A stretch of 5,537 nucleotides of DNA from Candidatus Delongbacteria bacterium (GTDB taxonomy: Bacteria; UBA4055). The DNA lies in the NCBI GenBank assembly GCA_013139625.1, contig WTAK01000377.1, positions 1 to 5,537 of the forward strand. The letters run 5' to 3'. Under the pieces are notes generated by a model. That model searched no databases, was not told the origin of the DNA, and saw nothing but the letters and a program-made list of their open reading frames with translations. This document shows positions 4,509-5,537 of this stretch, in pieces. The position numbers and the translations under genes were made by a program. Every line of letters begins with the position of its first letter. Within the stretch, counting starts at the first letter, position 1.

Positions 4509-5537
4509 TTATTTTACAAGTGCTTCAAATTCATCTCTGAACTTCTCGACCATCGCCTTGATCGGAACTGAGAAAGCTTCACCTGTAGGGCAAATAGTAG
4601 TTCCCGGTACTGTAGAGCAGATATTAACAATAGTATCAATATCCTGCATAGTACCTTCACCACAAACAACTAGCTTCTTAAGAAGCATTCTAAGAGAATC
4701 CGATCCATGACGACATGGAGCACATCTTCCACATGATTCATGAGCATAGAACTTTATAGTTCTGTAAGCAAGCTCAGGAATAGAGAATTCATCGTTAATG
4801 ACCATGATACCACCTGATCCAAGACCTGTACCATGCTTTATACATGAATCATAATCCATGTTCAAAGTTGCAAGTTCTTCAGGTTTTAATATCTGAACTG
4901 AAAGTCCACCAACGATAGCAGCTTTAAGGTTACCCTTAACTCCACCTGCAGCTTCGATCAGCTTATTAAAAGGAACACCCATTGGATATTCATATACACC
5001 AGGCTTGTTTACATTACCACTGATACCAAACAATTTAAAACCTGTATTGTTCTCATATCCAAATCCTTTAAATGCATCAGCACCTTTCTCTATTATGAAA
5101 GGAACACTTGCGATCGTTTCAACATTGTTCACAATAGTTGGACATCCGTAAAGTCCTTCTACAGCTGGGAATGGAGGTTTGATTCTTGGCTCGCCTCTTT
5201 TACCTTCAACAGATTCGATAAGTGCAGTTTCTTCACCACATACATAAGCTCCGGCACCTCTGTGAACTATGATATCGAAATCATTAAGTTGACCATCAGC
5301 TTTTGCTTCTTCAACAGCTTTATCAAGAATATCAGCGATCCAGTCGAACTCACCTCTGATATAGATAAAACCAAGTTTTGAACCGATAGCTCTAGCAGAT
5401 ATGATCATACCTTCTATAAGTAGATGCGGATCATATTCCATGATTTGTCTATCTTTGAATGTTCCCGGTTCACCTTCATCTGCGTTACAGATCAAATAAA
5501 TTGGTTTCTCTGTTCCTTTCGGAATAAATCCCCATTT
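4509..5537 (-). CDS. nuoF: NuoF-like NADH-binding flavoprotein, 5'-truncated by the window
   Basis: This is the FMN- and NADH-binding subunit family of complex I (NuoF) and of NAD(P)-linked [FeFe]-hydrogenases (HydB/HndC). It passes electrons between NADH and Fe-S carriers through FMN. The frame is open to the window edge, so the TTG at 5495 is an internal leucine codon; the visible part is 342 residues starting KWGFIPKG. It contains NADEGEPGTFKDR (fragment residues 18-30), the nucleotide-binding block GAGAYVCGEETALIESVEG (94-112), and the N3 cluster ligands SCGRCAPCR (Cys269, 272, 275) with Cys316 in TTICPTGEA. The protein ends about 26 residues after that last cysteine, in FRDEFEALVK. It therefore has no C-terminal 2[4Fe-4S] ferredoxin extension, unlike long HydB/HndC proteins. 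The GRGGAG flavin motif should lie just beyond the edge. It could serve complex I or a three-subunit bifurcating hydrogenase; the hyd neighbours favour the latter slightly. A terminator directly follows. Confidence 0.9.
   Translation of the reverse strand, partial: KWGFIPKGTEKPIYLICNADEGEPGTFKDRQIMEYDPHLLIEGMIISARAIGSKLGFIYIRGEFDWIADILDKAVEEAKADGQLNDFDIIVHRGAGAYVCGEETALIESVEGKRGEPRIKPPFPAVEGLYGCPTIVNNVETIASVPFIIEKGADAFKGFGYENNTGFKLFGISGNVNKPGVYEYPMGVPFNKLIEAAGGVKGNLKAAIVGGLSVQILKPEELATLNMDYDSCIKHGTGLGSGGIMVINDEFSIPELAYRTIKFYAHESCGRCAPCRHGSDSLRMLLKKLVVCGEGTMQDIDTIVNICSTVPGTTICPTGEAFSVPIKAMVEKFRDEFEALVK

Noticed and set aside
5493..5495. TTG at 5495 as the start of the nuoF-like gene
   Set aside because: The frame stays open and conserved (KWGFIPKG...KPIYL) to the window edge, so this is an internal codon.

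Overview
The window comes from an AT-rich bacterial genome and carries four recognisable genes plus the start of a fifth, all on the minus strand, so transcription reads from high to low coordinates. The core is a complete [FeFe]-hydrogenase maturation operon in the order hydG, hydE, hydF. This implies an anaerobic, hydrogen-metabolising (probably fermentative) bacterium. The phylum cannot be fixed from the sequence. AT-richness, weak Shine-Dalgarno sequences and several families of intergenic palindromic repeats fit an anaerobe of the Bacteroidota/FCB type or a related candidate lineage, but this is a weak inference.

Right to left: (1) 4509-5537 is the C-terminal 342 codons of a NuoF-like flavoprotein (NADH- and FMN-binding, one N3-type [4Fe-4S] cluster). 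Its 5' end lies outside the window. It stops just before a strong intrinsic terminator (4473-4501). (2) 4407-4456 is the hydG promoter region. A near-perfect Rex-type operator (TTGTGAA-N4-TTCACAG) overlaps a plausible -35 element, suggesting control by the NADH/NAD+ ratio. (3) hydG (radical SAM tyrosine lyase, source of the CO and CN- ligands) is followed by an 81-base gap. That gap is largely filled by a double-hairpin intergenic repeat, and a 9-codon ORF there overlaps the hydE start as ATGA. (4) hydE (radical SAM) and hydF (GTPase/scaffold) are two bases apart and probably translationally coupled. (5) hydF ends at a hairpin plus T7 terminator, which is itself a GTAG-headed palindromic repeat.

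(6) 102-516 is a gene-free stretch. It holds the hydF terminator, a REPIN-like pair of inverted GTAG palindromes (334-411), an AT-rich tract, and four degenerate copies of a 33-base repeat (99-230). The last repeat copy is the ribosome binding site of the next gene. (7) 1-101 is the first 33 codons of an AAA ATPase of the AAA_14/DUF4143 type, with a clear Walker A, running off the left edge.

Working model: HydG and HydE build the organometallic 2Fe unit of the H-cluster. HydF carries it to the apo-hydrogenase, whose catalytic subunit is not in the window. The NuoF-like protein is the likely NAD(H)-linked diaphorase of either a multimeric [FeFe]-hydrogenase or a complex I. A Rex-type site on the maturation operon would link hydrogenase assembly to NADH supply. 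The less-explained signals are the 33-base repeats ahead of the ATPase, the reuse of mobile palindromes as terminator or leader, and the unusual guanine-specificity motifs of HydF.
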